A stretch of DNA of 64,000 nt from Trichormus variabilis 0441 (GTDB lineage: Bacteria > Cyanobacteriota > Cyanobacteriia > Cyanobacteriales > Nostocaceae): positions 6,204,501 through 6,268,500 of the forward strand of contig NZ_CP047242.1 of NCBI RefSeq assembly GCF_009856605.1, read 5' to 3'. Positions 16,615 through 28,006 of the stretch are shown here, one piece after another. Positions within the stretch are counted from its first letter, which is position 1. Every line of letters starts with the position of its first letter. The notes under the pieces are model-generated. The model ran no database searches, was not told the origin of the DNA, and saw only the letters and a list, made by a program, of their open reading frames with translations. A program made the position numbers and the translations under genes.

Positions 16615-16878
16615 CTAAGCCGCCTCTCTCATGGGTGTTGAAATAGTTACCTCTGGAAACGGTAGCGAGAGTTGTTCAGCTTGAGGTACAGCAGCTTCTT
16701 CTAAAACCTGAATTTCAATATTTACACTCACCAAATAACTACCTGTATCAGCACCAACTGCTTCGGCGATTAACTTGGCAAATTCTGGACGTTTCGCAGT
16801 CAGTGGATCACGTAAAATGCAACGATCCCATTCGTGCTTGGCAGTTGGATTTAAGTTAAGAATGTAGTGCTTGATCAT
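16615..16878 (-). CDS. Small hypothetical protein, 87 aa
   Basis: Begins M-I-K-H-Y-I-L-N-L-N-P-T-A-K-H-E-W-D-R-C, with a helix containing P-E-F-A-K-L-I-A-E-A-V-G-A-D and a strand-rich S-Y-L-V-S-V-N-I-E-I-Q-V. An upstream GTG at 16890 is also possible. I do not recognise the family. The normal codon use and the well-formed fold suggest a real gene. Confidence 0.55.
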   Translation of the reverse strand: MIKHYILNLNPTAKHEWDRCILRDPLTAKRPEFAKLIAEAVGADTGSYLVSVNIEIQVLEEAAVPQAEQLSLPFPEVTISTPMREAA

Positions 16879-16950
16879 ATTACACTGCACTAGGCTTTTT
16901 GGACGCTACATATCTATTATAGTACGGAAGTACTATAATGACAAGTTTCA

Positions 16951-17018
16951 GGATTGGGGATTGGGGACTGGGGACTGGGGACTGGGGATTGGGGATTGGG
17001 GATTGGGGACTGGGGACT
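16951..17018. repeat. Heptamer tandem repeats GGGGATT/GGGGACT
   Basis: About nine tandem seven-base units, alternating GGGGATT and GGGGACT, the classic STRR type of heterocystous cyanobacteria. The mirrored form lies at 4935-4970. The array ends just two bases before the MscS stop codon. Confidence 0.85.
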
Positions 17019-17019
17019 A

Positions 17020-18636
17020 TTAGCTAGCCTTACCGTTCTCCTGAGGAGGCGGTAGCTGATTTTCGTTCACCCAGATGGCTTGTTGAGGTACGGGAATAAA
17101 AATGCCGGCTTTGTCGAAGGCGATTTTCAGACGGCGGCGGTATTCTCTGGCTACATCCCATTGTTTGAGGGGTTGTGTTTTAATCCAGACGCGAATAATT
17201 AAACCGCGATCGCCAAAGTTATCGATTCCCAATACTTGCGGTGTTTCGATAATTTGTCTTTGCCAAAGGGGGTCTTGATCCATTTTTAAAGCTACATCCC
17301 TAATCAACTTTAAAGCTTGGTCAATATCAGCCTGATAATCTACAGGAATGGTTAAATCGGCTCTTGACCAGCGACTAGAGAGATTGGCGACGATTTTAAT
17401 TTCACTGTTGGGAATTGTAATTAAGCGTCCTTCGGAGTCGCGTACCTGAGTCATTCGCAAATTGAGATTTTCGACTAAGCCGCCAACATTGCCGACATTA
17501 ATCACGTCACCCAAAGCGTACTGGTCTTCTAGGATAATCAAAAAGCCATTAATCGCATCCTTAATTAAGTTCTGGGAAGCCAAGGACACGGCCACACCGA
17601 CTAAACTTGCACCAGCTAGCAAAGGAACGATATCTATACCCAAGGCTACCAGCGCCAGCAAAATCCCGACTCCTATACAGACGATAGTGGCAATACTTTT
17701 GGTCACACCGGAAAATGTAGAAACACGCAGTTGCATCCGTTCTGAGGCTTCAGGCGTTAGTAAAGCACCACTGCTGATGAGAGTGGTAGTAAAGCGGTCA
17801 ATTAACGCATAGGTCAAACGAATCGCTACATAAGTTCCCACGCCGACCACAGCTAATCGTAAAGGAATTTGGGCTGCGGTGAAAATAGCTACTTGAAAGG
17901 TGCGGGTGTAGGGAAATAAACCCAAGATGATCAAATTTCCACTTCCCCAAATTCCCACCTGGGTGAATTGAAACAACCGTCTTTTGACTTCTTGCAGATG
18001 TTGATGCTGCTGTTGATTTAATTGAGTTGTAATCTGTTTGGCAACTGGTGGTGAGGAAACATTAGATTTTACACCATGCCTCAAGGCGCGACGTTGCCAG
18101 TGTGTTGTACCCCAACTGGCGATCATCATAGCCAAGGCGATCGCTCCCGCAATTTTCGCCTGGTCGATAATAAATTGAGTTTGCCGTTCTCGTCTGGCTC
18201 GTTGTAAGTCTTGCTTTAACGACTCTTTAATACTTTCCGCTAATGTGAACGCATCTCCTTCTCCCAAGCTAGCATCCTGGGAAGTAATGGTCATTAAGTA
18301 GCGATTATTGACGTAAATTACTGGTAATCCGTTGAGTGTGCGGACTTGGATATCTGCTTCTGTGGCAGACGAACGCACATAATTTTGAGTGATTTCTTGC
18401 AAATTCTGCTCAATATTTTCTCTACGTTCTGCAAGATTGGTTTTGGTTGCTGCTATCTGAAATAAACGGCGACCATCCAAATACACCCAGTCCGATACAA
18501 CTCTACTATCTGATTCGTTGCTGATACTACTTGGTAATTGTAGTTGTGGTAAAAACGGTATCTGGGCTGTAGCTTTTGGCATAGAGACAACGGTGATAGC
18601 CATTGACCCAGCGATCGCCAAAATGTGAAATAGCAC
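17020..18636 (-). CDS. Mechanosensitive ion channel, MscS family
   Basis: This 538-residue membrane protein opens under membrane tension to release solutes. It has a signal-like start, a periplasmic N-terminal domain of about 150 residues, several transmembrane segments (about 170-190, 235-285 and 320-345) and the MscS pore helix rich in Gly/Ala (L-L-A-G-A-S-L-V-G-V-A-V). The D-A-I-N-G-F-L-I-I-L-E-D-Q-Y motif and the cytoplasmic beta domain (V-E-N-L-N-L-R, I-T-I-P-N-S) follow. The start is GTG at 18636, backed by a perfect AAGGAGGTG ribosome-binding site seven bases upstream. It is divergent from ahcY with about 400 bp between. Confidence 0.92.
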   Translation of the reverse strand: MLFHILAIAGSMAITVVSMPKATAQIPFLPQLQLPSSISNESDSRVVSDWVYLDGRRLFQIAATKTNLAERRENIEQNLQEITQNYVRSSATEADIQVRTLNGLPVIYVNNRYLMTITSQDASLGEGDAFTLAESIKESLKQDLQRARRERQTQFIIDQAKIAGAIALAMMIASWGTTHWQRRALRHGVKSNVSSPPVAKQITTQLNQQQHQHLQEVKRRLFQFTQVGIWGSGNLIILGLFPYTRTFQVAIFTAAQIPLRLAVVGVGTYVAIRLTYALIDRFTTTLISSGALLTPEASERMQLRVSTFSGVTKSIATIVCIGVGILLALVALGIDIVPLLAGASLVGVAVSLASQNLIKDAINGFLIILEDQYALGDVINVGNVGGLVENLNLRMTQVRDSEGRLITIPNSEIKIVANLSSRWSRADLTIPVDYQADIDQALKLIRDVALKMDQDPLWQRQIIETPQVLGIDNFGDRGLIIRVWIKTQPLKQWDVAREYRRRLKIAFDKAGIFIPVPQQAIWVNENQLPPPQENGKAS

Positions 18637-20313
<1,677 letters not shown>

Positions 20314-20341
20314 TGTTAGTTAATTAAGTTACTTATGTTTT

Positions 20342-20373
20342 GGGGATAAGCCCGAAAGCTTATCCCTTTTTTG
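20342..20373 (+). terminator. Intrinsic terminator of ahcY
   Basis: A nine-base stem GGGATAAGC / GCTTATCCC (20343-20351 with 20358-20366) has a six-base loop and is directly followed by TTTTTTG. It lies 29 bp after the ahcY stop. Confidence 0.9.
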
Positions 20374-20407
20374 TTTCTCGCGCAGAGATGCAAAGATGGT
20401 AATAAAT

Positions 20408-22570
20408 TTATTCTGATTCTTCTTCAATTAAATCTTCGTTAGTTAAACCACCTTCACTAACTTTTATAAGGTTTGCTGAGACTTCAGTTGTTTTTGAATC
20501 TAAATTGTTTTCTTTTCTCATCTTTTCAACAAAAGTAGAAATTAGAGCCTCTAACTGAGTATCATCATTTAATAAAGTATTATCAATAGATTCTGGTGTT
20601 ATAAACTCGACCCTAACTTTGACTATATCCTGCTCAATTTTGACTATATCCTGCTCATATATTCTCTGAATACGATTCTTAATAAGCTTTTCTAAATGGT
20701 CTTTATCTTGAGTAGATAAATTGATTAAAGGCAGAATTAGTATTAATTTGTTTTTAACATTATCATTTAATATCAAGTCTTTTAGACGAATTGTAGGTAT
20801 CAGCAAAGCATTCTGTCTTGATATTTGCGATTTGGATTTGATCCAGATTGGATAAATTATAAGCTCATCTTGAGAAAGTCCTTTAGACTCAAATATTTTC
20901 TTGATGAATTTTAATAAATCGGAACTCAAATAATAAGATTCTATTAAATTAAATAGCATAAAAGCATAGCCTTTGCTCTCATCTAACTGGTTTAATTCCG
21001 ATGTTGTACGATAAATAATACTGCTTGGTTTTAGAGTAGACAAAAAATCGATTTTGAGAAAATATTCATCTATTAATTGATCTAAATAGTAGGCATTAAC
21101 AGGAATTCTTCTGGAAAAGCTCATGCTTCTTTCAAAAGCATCATCTACAACTTCAAACCAGAATAATCCGTTTTTGTTCAAATTCATAAAGCATACTAAC
21201 CTCTCTATTCCAGGTATAGTCTTCCAAACCACAACAGATTCGGAGTTTAGATTGACATTTTCAGTCCTTCCATCAGACTGGATAAGATTATAACCATGCT
21301 CTCTATGAAGTTTTCTAACTATATCTACTATATTGAATTCCTGAGCTTGTATTGCGCCACCAAAAGAAGAGATTAAATTTGGTTTTGTGAGACTATCTGC
21401 AACGTCTAATAAACGGTGATCAAAATTAGTGGGTATATATTTTATACAATTTCCTAAAATATCAGGTTTTTGTTCTATAAAATTTCTAATTGTGCTAACA
21501 AAACGCGCAGTCAGCAATATCCAATCAACTATATCTTTTAATTGAAATTTAACTTCAAATGAAGAGTCATAATCACCAGAAAGCCGCAAAATTTGACTAA
21601 ACATCAGAAAATCAGTAAATATTAAAATATTTTTATAGAATTCTGTTTTCTCTAGAGTTGATTCAGGTTTGATAATTAAATCATTGTTCATTTGAATAAT
21701 CGTTTGATGAATTTGTTTAAAGTCCTTTTCTATCACGTCATTTTTTCCGCCAATTCCAAGAGAACTCATCTCTAAGGTCTTAATTTTCTTATATATTTGT
21801 TTTACTAAGTCACAAATATGTTTATGTTGGGGGGTAGATTTCTCTTCTTCACTATTTAATTTTGTGACTTCTCGTAGCATCAAGGATAACCATATAAATG
21901 GGCTACGATGAGGCTCTTTATCTCGTGCATTTGATGATGCTTTTAGATCGGTACTAGTTAAAATATCTTCTACATCTTTTTCCCAGAGGATATCAAGATT
22001 TTTTGTGTTTACTAAAGGTTTAGCAATCGCTGGAGAACAATGACCTAATCTACTCTCCTCTTCTGCTGTTTCACGTGATAGTTCAGATGGAATCCTACTT
22101 TCATCTAGATTTTCTTGAAATAAATAGTGTTCTTGTAGAGCAGCAATCGAGTTATGTAGGGCGTAATATGAATCACTTACGCACGCTCTTCTTTGATTTT
22201 GCATCAAATTGATAAGAGCAGAAGAAGAATTTTGTTCTGCTGCATTTATCAAAATACTTACCCTGCTTACAAGTAAAGAATATAAATTAGTCTTTATTTG
22301 TTCTATTTCTTGATCTTGTATATTATCTGAAAATGCAACTTCAACTGAACTGACTTGGCAGTGTAAGTATCCCCGATTTAGTTTTACAAAAAATGCTCTT
22401 GATGATCTACTAGAAAATGAAAATTTAGATGACGAATCTTTAAAACCAATTTTTTCAAGTATTTCTACAACTTTTGGTACAGAAAATTTCCATTCTATAT
22501 TCTTGTCAATAACAAGCTTAACTGGATATATCAGATCATTACGATCAATATAAATAATATCTCTTGGCAT
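20408..22570 (-). CDS. Orphan 720-residue protein of unknown family
   Basis: I recognise no domain. The product is soluble, helical and lysine/glutamate/isoleucine-rich. The gene is clearly more AT-rich than its neighbours ahcY and leuCD, which hints at acquisition. It starts P-R-D-I-I-Y-I-D-R-N-D-L; a likely disordered serine-rich linker lies at about 165-215, and a central helical bundle at 240-420. A more beta-rich second half follows (V-V-W-K-T-I-P-G-I-E-R-L-V-C-F-M-N about 445-460). A short internal duplication (E-Q-D-I-V-K, encoded at 20619-20660) sits near residue 645. The stop is convergent with ahcY. It has no partner gene on its strand for 900 bp, so it is probably monocistronic. 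It might be a defence or effector gene, but nothing in the sequence proves that. Confidence 0.7.
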   Translation of the reverse strand: MPRDIIYIDRNDLIYPVKLVIDKNIEWKFSVPKVVEILEKIGFKDSSSKFSFSSRSSRAFFVKLNRGYLHCQVSSVEVAFSDNIQDQEIEQIKTNLYSLLVSRVSILINAAEQNSSSALINLMQNQRRACVSDSYYALHNSIAALQEHYLFQENLDESRIPSELSRETAEEESRLGHCSPAIAKPLVNTKNLDILWEKDVEDILTSTDLKASSNARDKEPHRSPFIWLSLMLREVTKLNSEEEKSTPQHKHICDLVKQIYKKIKTLEMSSLGIGGKNDVIEKDFKQIHQTIIQMNNDLIIKPESTLEKTEFYKNILIFTDFLMFSQILRLSGDYDSSFEVKFQLKDIVDWILLTARFVSTIRNFIEQKPDILGNCIKYIPTNFDHRLLDVADSLTKPNLISSFGGAIQAQEFNIVDIVRKLHREHGYNLIQSDGRTENVNLNSESVVVWKTIPGIERLVCFMNLNKNGLFWFEVVDDAFERSMSFSRRIPVNAYYLDQLIDEYFLKIDFLSTLKPSSIIYRTTSELNQLDESKGYAFMLFNLIESYYLSSDLLKFIKKIFESKGLSQDELIIYPIWIKSKSQISRQNALLIPTIRLKDLILNDNVKNKLILILPLINLSTQDKDHLEKLIKNRIQRIYEQDIVKIEQDIVKVRVEFITPESIDNTLLNDDTQLEALISTFVEKMRKENNLDSKTTEVSANLIKVSEGGLTNEDLIEEESE

Positions 22571-22866
22571 ATTTAAAACCTAGATACTAATTAAATAATT
22601 TGTGCATTTTGTGTAAACCTTATCTATTCTCATATCAATCATCTTCAAACGTCAATAATCAAACTCAGTAAATTTAATTTGCATCTGCACAGACAAAATT
22701 AGCCTACGCTGGGTTAAGAATATTGTTTTTAGTCCACTTATATAGACTAAACTTCGGTTGGGGAAGGTTGTGCAAAAAAAACTCATAGCTGCCAAAAGAA
22801 GTGAAGAGTAAATAGCAGTTACGTAGAGATTGAATATCTCTACTGGGAAACCCCTCAGGTTGAATC

Positions 22867-23188
22867 CTATTTTTCAGATATATGAATTTTTAGATTAATA
22901 GTTTCTTGCAAACTGCCTAAGTAAGTTAGCAACCCATAGATAAAAGTTACAATTCCTGTCATTTCCAGCAATTCCTCAATCACTATGCCAATTATGGTTA
23001 TTGTCCCAAGCCGACCAAAATATTCTCTTAAAAGCCCTCCTACCATTTCCATACCCAAGGTTCCGCTTATATAAAAAGTTGCGGCAAGGAGAAATAAATA
23101 TTGGGCTGAAATTGAATGCTTCTCGTAGTGATGGGATAATTAATATTTCGTGGAAGCTAAATGCTTCATCTAGACTGAGAAAGAGAAA
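22867..23188 (-). pseudogene. Frameshifted remnant of a multi-pass membrane protein gene
   Basis: The minus strand reads, in one frame near 23188-23110, L-F-L-S-L-D-E-A-F-S-F-H-E and then, in another frame from about 23132 to the stop at 22867, Q-Y-L-F-L-L-A-A-T-F-Y-I-S-G followed by I-E-E-L-L-E-M-T-G-I-V-T-F-I-Y-G-L-L. These are the kind of motifs seen near the middle and end of a cyanobacterial integral membrane protein family (an S-x-D-E-A-x-S-x-H-E block, and an E-E-x-L-E-M-x-G-I-x-x-F-I-Y-x-L-L end), with the part between apparently shortened. The 63-residue open frame alone has no proper start. The rest of 22571-23456 shows nothing else. Confidence 0.6.
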
Positions 23189-23456
23189 TCAATTGTCAAA
23201 TCGACATCATGGGAAGATAGCTGTGACATATAAATCTTTTAGCGATATTCTGAAAATTGACTAAAAATTTACACCAGAATAATTTTATTAAATGAGGAAT
23301 ACTAACTGTATAAAGCAGCCTTCATTCTATTTTTCAGACTTGCTTTATTAAATTAAGATTTGTTGTAATGGTGCGATCGCACCTGATAATATGGCGTAAA
23401 TACAGCCATGATTCTAAGGACAATTATTTACGCCGATTTACCAAAATTTCTGGAAT

Positions 23457-24065
23457 CTAACCAGCAGCCAGTTTACCCCAACTCACATAAGGTAACTTAG
23501 CAGATGTTACCCGCACTTGCTCGGTGTTCGCTACCAACTGACCGCAAGCATCCCAAGCCCCAGTAATAAAGGTGCTTCTGGTTCCTTCACCAATGGAGAT
23601 TGGCGCGGTGAAATCACCAACTTGTACTTGCAGAGTTTCTAAGTTGATGCTGACATTAGCTTGAGGATTAGCGGCTACTAACTCTTGCAATTGTTTAACG
23701 ATCGCCTCATCAGCAGTGACACAAGGTACACCGATGGCTACGCAATTACCGAAGAAAATTTCTGCAAAACTTTCACCAATCACGGATTGAATCCCCCATT
23801 TAGAAAGGGCTTGGGGTGCGTGTTCCCGTGAAGAACCACAGCCAAAGTTGCGGTTAACTATGAGGATATTTGCGCCTTGATACTGCGGTTGGTCAAAAGG
23901 ATGCTCCCCTTTTAGGGCTGTGCGGTCATCAATAAACGCGCCTTCACGTAACCCATCAAAGGTAATGGCTTTGAGATAACGAGCAGGAATAATGCGATCG
24001 GTATCAATATCATTACCCACTAAGGGTATGCCACGCCCTGTAACTTCTTTAACTTCACTGACCAT
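23457..24065 (-). CDS. leuD: 3-isopropylmalate dehydratase small subunit
   Basis: This 202-residue LeuD forms the swivel domain that completes the active site of LeuC and isomerises 2-isopropylmalate in leucine synthesis. It has the [11 protein letters not shown] start and the key [12 protein letters not shown] motif near residue 80. It lies 229 bp downstream of leuC on the same strand; a palindromic element sits in the gap. Confidence 0.95.
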   Translation of the reverse strand: MVSEVKEVTGRGIPLVGNDIDTDRIIPARYLKAITFDGLREGAFIDDRTALKGEHPFDQPQYQGANILIVNRNFGCGSSREHAPQALSKWGIQSVIGESFAEIFFGNCVAIGVPCVTADEAIVKQLQELVAANPQANVSINLETLQVQVGDFTAPISIGEGTRSTFITGAWDACGQLVANTEQVRVTSAKLPYVSWGKLAAG

Positions 24066-24115
24066 AATTGTAATTTTTAACTAAGGGACTTCCAGATCAA
24101 AAAATATTCAAAATA

Positions 24116-24178
24116 TAGGGTGCGTCAGTATGAACAATTTCTGAGTATAGTTAGGTTCTATGGCACTGACGCACCCTA
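24116..24178. repeat. MITE-like hairpin, family D
   Basis: Perfect 14-base inverted ends TAGGGTGCGTCAGT (24116-24129) and ACTGACGCACCCTA (24165-24178) surround 35 bp. It lies between leuC and leuD and could alter the ratio of their transcripts. Confidence 0.75.
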
Positions 24179-24294
24179 CCAAGCTAAATAATTGCCTTTA
24201 AGTAAGGAGTGCTGAGTAATGAGTAAGGAGTAATTAGCTTTTTCCATCACCCCTAAACCCCTACACCCTTACACCCCTATACTCCTATCTTCCC

Positions 24295-25698
24295 CTACAA
24301 CAACTCCCGCACATCCGCAACTTCACCCTGAATCGCCGCAGTAGCGACCATCGCCGGACTCATTAACAAAGTGCGACCGGAAGCTGATCCTTGTCGTCCT
24401 TTAAAGTTGCGGTTGGAGGAGGAAGCACTAATTTGTCTACCTTCCAGCTTGTCGGGGTTCATGGCTAGACACATAGAACATCCAGGTTCGCGCCATTCAA
24501 AGCCTGCTGCTTCAAAGATTTTATCTAAACCTTCAGCTTCGGCAGCTTTTTTCACTCGTTCGGAACCGGGAACCACAAAAGCCTTGACTCCTTCCGCTAC
24601 GTGGCGACCTTTGGCAATTTTCGCGGCTTCTTGCAGGTCACTAAGTCTACCGTTAGTGCAGCTACCGATAAAGCAAACGTCAATTTTCGTTCCCTTAATC
24701 GGTTGACCAGGATATAAATCCATGTAACGGTAAGCTTCTTCAGCTACAAAGCGGTCTTCTTCTAGGAGTTCTTCTGGCTGGGGAATCAACTGATTCACAC
24801 CAATACCTTGACCGGGGGTAATTCCCCAGGTAACAGTGGGGGGAATATCCGCAGCGTTGAATACTATTACATCATCGTATTCAGCATCAGCATCACTCTT
24901 GATTGATTCCCACCAAGCCACGGCTTTTTCCCAATCAGCGCCTTGGGGGGCAAAGTCTCTACCTTGGAGATAATCATAGGTAACTTGATCAGGATTGACA
25001 TAACCGCATCTAGCGCCACCCTCAATGGCCATGTTGCAGACAGTCATCCGTTCTTCCATATTCATTTGCTCAAAAGTCGTACCCGCGTATTCGTAGGCGT
25101 AACCTACACCACCTTTCACTCCCAGGGTACGGATGATATGCAGGATGACATCTTTGGCATAAACCCCAGGGTTGAGTGTGCCGTTAACTTCAATTTTACG
25201 GACTTTGAGTTTGGATAGGGATAAGGTTTGGGAGGCGAGAACGTCCCGCACTTGGCTAGTACCAATACCAAAAGCGATCGCCCCAAACGCCCCATGACTT
25301 GAAGTGTGGCTATCACCACAGGCGATCGTCATTCCCGGCTGTGTCAGTCCCAGTTCTGGCGCAATCACATGAACTATACCTTGATTGCCGGAACCAATGT
25401 TATAAAAAGTAATGTTATTTTCTTGACAATTCTGCTCTAGGGCTTGGATCATTTCCTCAGCCAAGCGATCGACAAAAGGACGCGCCTGATTCTCTGTAGG
25501 CACGATGTGATCCACAGTAGCCACAGTCCGCTCAGGAAATAGTACCTTTAAACCTCGTTCCCGTAACATAGCAAAGGCTTGTGGACTAGTAACTTCATGG
25601 ACTAGGTGCAGGCCAATAAATAGCTGTGTTAGCCCTGAAGGAAGTGTACCAACAGTGTGTAAGTCCCAAACTTTATCAAACAGGGTGCCTTTGCTCAT
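24295..25698 (-). CDS. leuC: 3-isopropylmalate dehydratase large subunit
   Basis: This 467-residue aconitase-family enzyme carries the [4Fe-4S] cluster ligands in [10 protein letters not shown] (about 346) and the [10 protein letters not shown] pair near residue 409-412. It also has V-D-H-I-V-P-T early and [10 protein letters not shown]. With LeuD it interconverts 2- and 3-isopropylmalate. The usual cyanobacterial leuC-leuD order is kept. Some N-terminal sequence ([10 protein letters not shown]) is standard, so the ATG at 25698 is right. Confidence 0.96.
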   Translation of the reverse strand: MSKGTLFDKVWDLHTVGTLPSGLTQLFIGLHLVHEVTSPQAFAMLRERGLKVLFPERTVATVDHIVPTENQARPFVDRLAEEMIQALEQNCQENNITFYNIGSGNQGIVHVIAPELGLTQPGMTIACGDSHTSSHGAFGAIAFGIGTSQVRDVLASQTLSLSKLKVRKIEVNGTLNPGVYAKDVILHIIRTLGVKGGVGYAYEYAGTTFEQMNMEERMTVCNMAIEGGARCGYVNPDQVTYDYLQGRDFAPQGADWEKAVAWWESIKSDADAEYDDVIVFNAADIPPTVTWGITPGQGIGVNQLIPQPEELLEEDRFVAEEAYRYMDLYPGQPIKGTKIDVCFIGSCTNGRLSDLQEAAKIAKGRHVAEGVKAFVVPGSERVKKAAEAEGLDKIFEAAGFEWREPGCSMCLAMNPDKLEGRQISASSSNRNFKGRQGSASGRTLLMSPAMVATAAIQGEVADVRELL

Positions 25699-25951
25699 AC
25701 GTCTATCGTTAAGTAACGAGTCAGAGTTTTTATAGTATCAAAAAAAGTCTACTATTAATATTTTCGTGAATAAACACAAAAACTCCGCGTTACTCTCTCT
25801 TGAAAAGTTTCCTACGGAGGGAAACCCTCCTTCTCCTGACGGAGACGCTACGCGAACAGAACTTTTGGCTGCGCCTTCCTTCGCGCCCCTCAGCGTTCAA
25901 AAACACTACAAAGAGCATGGGAAGCAGTGGAGTTTAGTTTGATACTATCTA

Positions 25952-26761
25952 TCAGGTGGAAGTTGTCTTGCGAATGGTGGCAGCAACAATACGATCAACA
26001 AATCCTGGTGCAATCAGCTTTGCCCAAGGGATTGCCTTTCCCTTCAATGTCATAATGTGTTCTCGTTTACGTCGCTCCATTGCCCAGATAATTTGACGCA
26101 CACACTCGTCTACTGACATATTGCCTTGAGTTTCATCACGGGGACTTTTGCCTAGTGGTTTTCCATCCGCTCCCAACGCTCGTTGTCGGATATCAGTTGC
26201 CACAAACCCTGGTGAGACAACCAATACATCTACTCCTGTTGAGTGCAATTCAATTCGCAATGTATCAAAAAAGCCTTGCATAGCGTGTTTACTGGCAACG
26301 TAACCTGTACGAGTGGGTACACCTGTTTTGCCACAAATTGAAGAAATAGCCACTAATTGTCCTTGGCTTGCTTTCAGGTAAGGTAGGGCATAATGAGTAC
26401 AATAAACCGCACCCAGATAGTTAACTTGCATTACCTGCTCAAAAATAGAAATGTCTGTCACTTCATCAAAGCGGGTTAGCATTCCAATTCCGGCATTATT
26501 GATTAAGATATCAATTTGCCCAAACGTGGCGATCGCTATTTCTATCAACTGTTGGCAAGCTTCTGCTTGAGTTACATCTGTAGGTACTGCAATCACTTTC
26601 CCCGGATAGTTTGTGCAAGCAGTCATTGTCTGTTCTAATGCTTCCGAATTGCGAGCAGCCAAGACTAAATTTGCATCCTGTTGGGACAACGAAATTGCCA
26701 GCGTTCGGCCAATTCCAGCCGATGCACCAGTGAGAACAATGGTTTTATTTCTAAAGCTCAT
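25952..26761 (-). CDS. Short-chain dehydrogenase/reductase
   Basis: This 269-residue SDR has a Rossmann start with T-G-A-S-A-G-I-G (11-18), the N-N-A-G motif, Ser in V-A-I-S-S-I-C-G and the catalytic Y-V-A-S-K (about 154-158). The extended C-terminal helix with K-R-K-R-E-H-I is like that of the DltE/SDR-c family of lipid- or steroid-type reductases. Substrate unknown. Upstream it is divergent from the PrmA-like gene with a 155 bp gap. Confidence 0.85.
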   Translation of the reverse strand: MSFRNKTIVLTGASAGIGRTLAISLSQQDANLVLAARNSEALEQTMTACTNYPGKVIAVPTDVTQAEACQQLIEIAIATFGQIDILINNAGIGMLTRFDEVTDISIFEQVMQVNYLGAVYCTHYALPYLKASQGQLVAISSICGKTGVPTRTGYVASKHAMQGFFDTLRIELHSTGVDVLVVSPGFVATDIRQRALGADGKPLGKSPRDETQGNMSVDECVRQIIWAMERRKREHIMTLKGKAIPWAKLIAPGFVDRIVAATIRKTTST

Positions 26762-26916
26762 GCTCAGTATTTCAAGTCAGAACATCGCTTATTTTAGATT
26801 TTTATGAGTCAATCTGCTCTTAATAGAATGTGACAAAGAAAAAGTAAAATGGCTAAGTTGGGGATAGTCCCTCTCTCTGGTGCAGAGGTTTAACATTTAC
26901 GCTAAAGGAAGACAGT

Positions 26917-27891
26917 ATGTCGTGGATGGAATTGAGCCTAGATACAACACACGAAGGAGTTGACTGGGTTTGTACCCTCGTGGCTCAAACTATTGATATT
27001 AATGATGTTTACATCACAGAATATACTGCAATTAACCAAGCGCAATCAGTCACAGAAAACGCTAGCCATCCCAGTTGGGCATTTACGATTAACTTATACT
27101 TAGCTTGTGATGCCTATTTACGGACACGTATAGACAAAATTTTGCATCTGCTTTCCCCTTTAGAGCGTACTGGAATCGCCACAGCAATTCAAACCAATAT
27201 AGTTGAAGATAAACTCACTAACGGAAATATACTCAAACCCGTTATTCATCGCATTGGCAAACGCTTTGTTGTGTTGCCTCCTGATATACCTTACCAATTA
27301 GAAACACCAGACCAAGTAAGTTTGAGACTGAATAAAAGCTTCTCTTTTGGTAGTGGATTTCATCCAGCCACGATTCTCAGTCTCAAATTGATTGAGCGAT
27401 ATGTCCTCCCCGGAATGAATACCCTGGATTTGGGTTCAGGTTCAGGTATTCTGAGTGTGGCAATGGCGAAATTAGGTGCAACTGTTTTAGCGCTAGATAA
27501 CGATAGTCTTGCTGTGCAAGCAACTCAGGATGCTGTCCTGTGTAATGGCGTTGAGCAGCAAGTAACAGTCATGGCCGGGAGTCTAGGATCTGGTAGTGAT
27601 TTGGGACATTGGATGAACCAGGAAACCATAGATCATGTACCAACAATTAAACCGGCAAAAAGCTTTGACCTCATAGTTGCAAATATCCTGGCGCGAGTTC
27701 ATGTTGCTCTCGCTAATGATTTCCAGAATGCTTTACGTCAAACAGATGCACATCAGGGACTATTGATTGCATCTGGCTTTACCGTTGACCATGAAGAAAA
27801 TGTGACTACAGCTTTTACCCAGGCAGGCTTAGAGTTAGTTGATTGTGAGCGATTAAATGAGTGGGTTGCATTTGCCTATCGCTTGGTGTAG
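26917..27891 (+). CDS. PrmA-like protein (ribosomal protein L11 methyltransferase family)
   Basis: This 324-residue protein has the N-terminal substrate-binding domain (M-S-W-M-E-L-S-L-D) and a class I SAM-methyltransferase domain. Its motif I is L-D-L-G-S-G-S-G-I-L-S, with A-L-D-N-D as the acidic loop and N-I-L-A-R-V near residue 246 in place of the usual N-I-L-A-x-x. The pre-motif F-G-S-G-F-H-P-A-T departs from the PrmA norm F-G-T-G-x-H-x-T-T. The length is usual for PrmA. It either is PrmA, trimethylating L11, or a divergent paralogue; without a second copy in view I leave the symbol blank. Confidence 0.8.
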   Translation: MSWMELSLDTTHEGVDWVCTLVAQTIDINDVYITEYTAINQAQSVTENASHPSWAFTINLYLACDAYLRTRIDKILHLLSPLERTGIATAIQTNIVEDKLTNGNILKPVIHRIGKRFVVLPPDIPYQLETPDQVSLRLNKSFSFGSGFHPATILSLKLIERYVLPGMNTLDLGSGSGILSVAMAKLGATVLALDNDSLAVQATQDAVLCNGVEQQVTVMAGSLGSGSDLGHWMNQETIDHVPTIKPAKSFDLIVANILARVHVALANDFQNALRQTDAHQGLLIASGFTVDHEENVTTAFTQAGLELVDCERLNEWVAFAYRLV

Positions 27892-28006
27892 CTAGTAGTT
27901 TAAGAAGGTTCTGAGTCTCCATCCGTTCAACTTTGGATTTGCAATTTTGCAGTTTAGATTATTTATTTCAAAATCTAAAATTCCCAGTCCCCAATTTCCT
28001 CGCACA

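Noticed and set aside
16951..17018. GGGGATT/GGGGACT array as a CRISPR
   Set aside because: Units are 7 bases with no spacers, so it is an STRR and not a CRISPR array.
23001..23264. Plus-strand frame of 87 codons over the decayed membrane gene
   Set aside because: It is the reverse of the degraded gene, with a repeated K-L-N-A-S pattern that arises from DNA repetition rather than coding.
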